A DNA stretch of 5,940 nt, taken from positions 1 through 5,940 of the forward strand of contig JANJWE010000082.1 of assembly GCA_024709705.1 (NCBI GenBank). The letters run 5' to 3'. The position numbers were made by a program, and so were the translations under genes. Source of the stretch: Flavobacterium sp. GTDB lineage: Bacteria; Bacteroidota; Bacteroidia; Flavobacteriales; Flavobacteriaceae. Numbering within the stretch: the stretch's first letter is position 1; the number at the start of each line of letters is the position of its first letter. This document shows positions 5,618 to 5,940 of the stretch, one piece after another. Below the pieces are notes generated by a model. The model had not been told where the DNA came from, made no database searches, and saw nothing but the letters and a program-made list of their open reading frames with translations.

Positions 5618-5940
5618 ATGAGCACATTCAAAGACCTTTTAATTTGGCAAAAAGCCATGAATTTAGTAACCAAAATCTATCAGACTACTAAATTATTCCC
5701 AAAGATGAGCAATTTGGATTAACATCTCAAATTAGAAGAAGTTCAATCTCAATTCCCAGTAACATTGTCGAGGGTTTTGGAAGGTAAGGAAAGAATGATT
5801 ATTTAAAATTCCAAAACATTCCTTTAAGTTCCTTATTTGAAATGCAAACCCAAATTGAAATTGCTAAAAACATAAACTATTTAAATGAAACTGATTTTAA
5901 TAATCTTTATGAAGATTCAAGAGAACTTGAAAGAATGTTA
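5618..5940 (+). pseudogene. Decayed four-helix bundle protein (23S rRNA intervening-sequence/S23 family)
   Basis: The conceptual protein begins MSTFKDLLIWQKAMNLVTKI and, after repair, continues [39 protein letters not shown] and SSLFEMQTQIEIAKNINYLN. This is the family pattern of S23/IVP proteins of about 115-120 residues, found both inside 23S rRNA insertions and as stand-alone genes. Two lesions are visible. One base is missing at about 5699-5701, between the Pro and Lys codons, so the first frame ends at TAA 5720-5722 after 34 codons. In the restored frame, TAA at 5785-5787 replaces a codon, probably Lys, between R and G of FGR-GKNDY. The frame is then open to the window's end with about 10 residues still to come. 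No rRNA surrounds it here. The family forms helical pentamers with a basic surface and is thought to bind nucleic acid. A sequencing error could explain the frameshift but less easily both lesions. Confidence 0.85.

Noticed and set aside
5618..5722. A real 34-residue small protein
   Set aside because: The sequence after the frameshift continues the same family in another frame, so this is the front of a broken gene.

Overview
The window looks like chromosomal DNA from a member of the Bacteroidota, most probably Flavobacteriaceae (Flavobacterium-like). It is AT-rich and has no Shine-Dalgarno sequences ahead of its start codons. Good matches to the Bacteroidota -33/-7 promoter (TTG, then TAnnTTTG) lie before the plus-strand genes. 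The protein types also fit: a TonB-dependent receptor with an N-terminal carboxypeptidase-regulatory-like domain, a LytS-type sensor kinase N-terminus, and a 23S-intervening-sequence-type four-helix bundle protein.

Left half (1-3302, minus strand): three genes run leftwards in the order TonB-dependent receptor (3302-1149), secreted helical TPR-like protein (934-311), and the membrane-spanning N-terminus of a probable LytS/YehU-type sensor histidine kinase (305 to beyond position 1). The last two are only 5 nt apart and are almost certainly co-transcribed. A 214-nt gap with 13-bp tandem repeats separates the receptor from them. The set suggests outer-membrane uptake linked to a periplasmic helper and a sensor, but no substrate can be read from the sequence.

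Middle (3303-4878, plus strand): a divergent intergenic region holds a 10-bp palindrome and a well-spaced promoter that sits almost on top of the next start codon. It drives a tightly overlapping three-gene operon: a small secreted protein of unknown function, a NudK-type Nudix hydrolase (GDP-mannose pyrophosphatase type), and a YaeR/GloA2-type VOC metalloprotein. The overlaps are 1 nt and 4 nt.

Right (4879-5940, plus strand): a promoter precedes a pRiA4b ORF-3-like protein with a very acidic tail. This is followed by an 8-bp-period repeat array, a 10-bp inverted repeat around a promoter-like sequence, and a decayed four-helix bundle (S23/IVP) gene carrying one frameshift and one in-frame stop before it runs off the window.

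Most of the window is ordinary core genome. The parts most worth a second look are the decayed S23-type gene with its repeat-rich leader, the receptor/TPR/kinase cluster, and the unknown secreted protein coupled to two cytoplasmic enzymes. No clearly new system can be demonstrated from the sequence alone.
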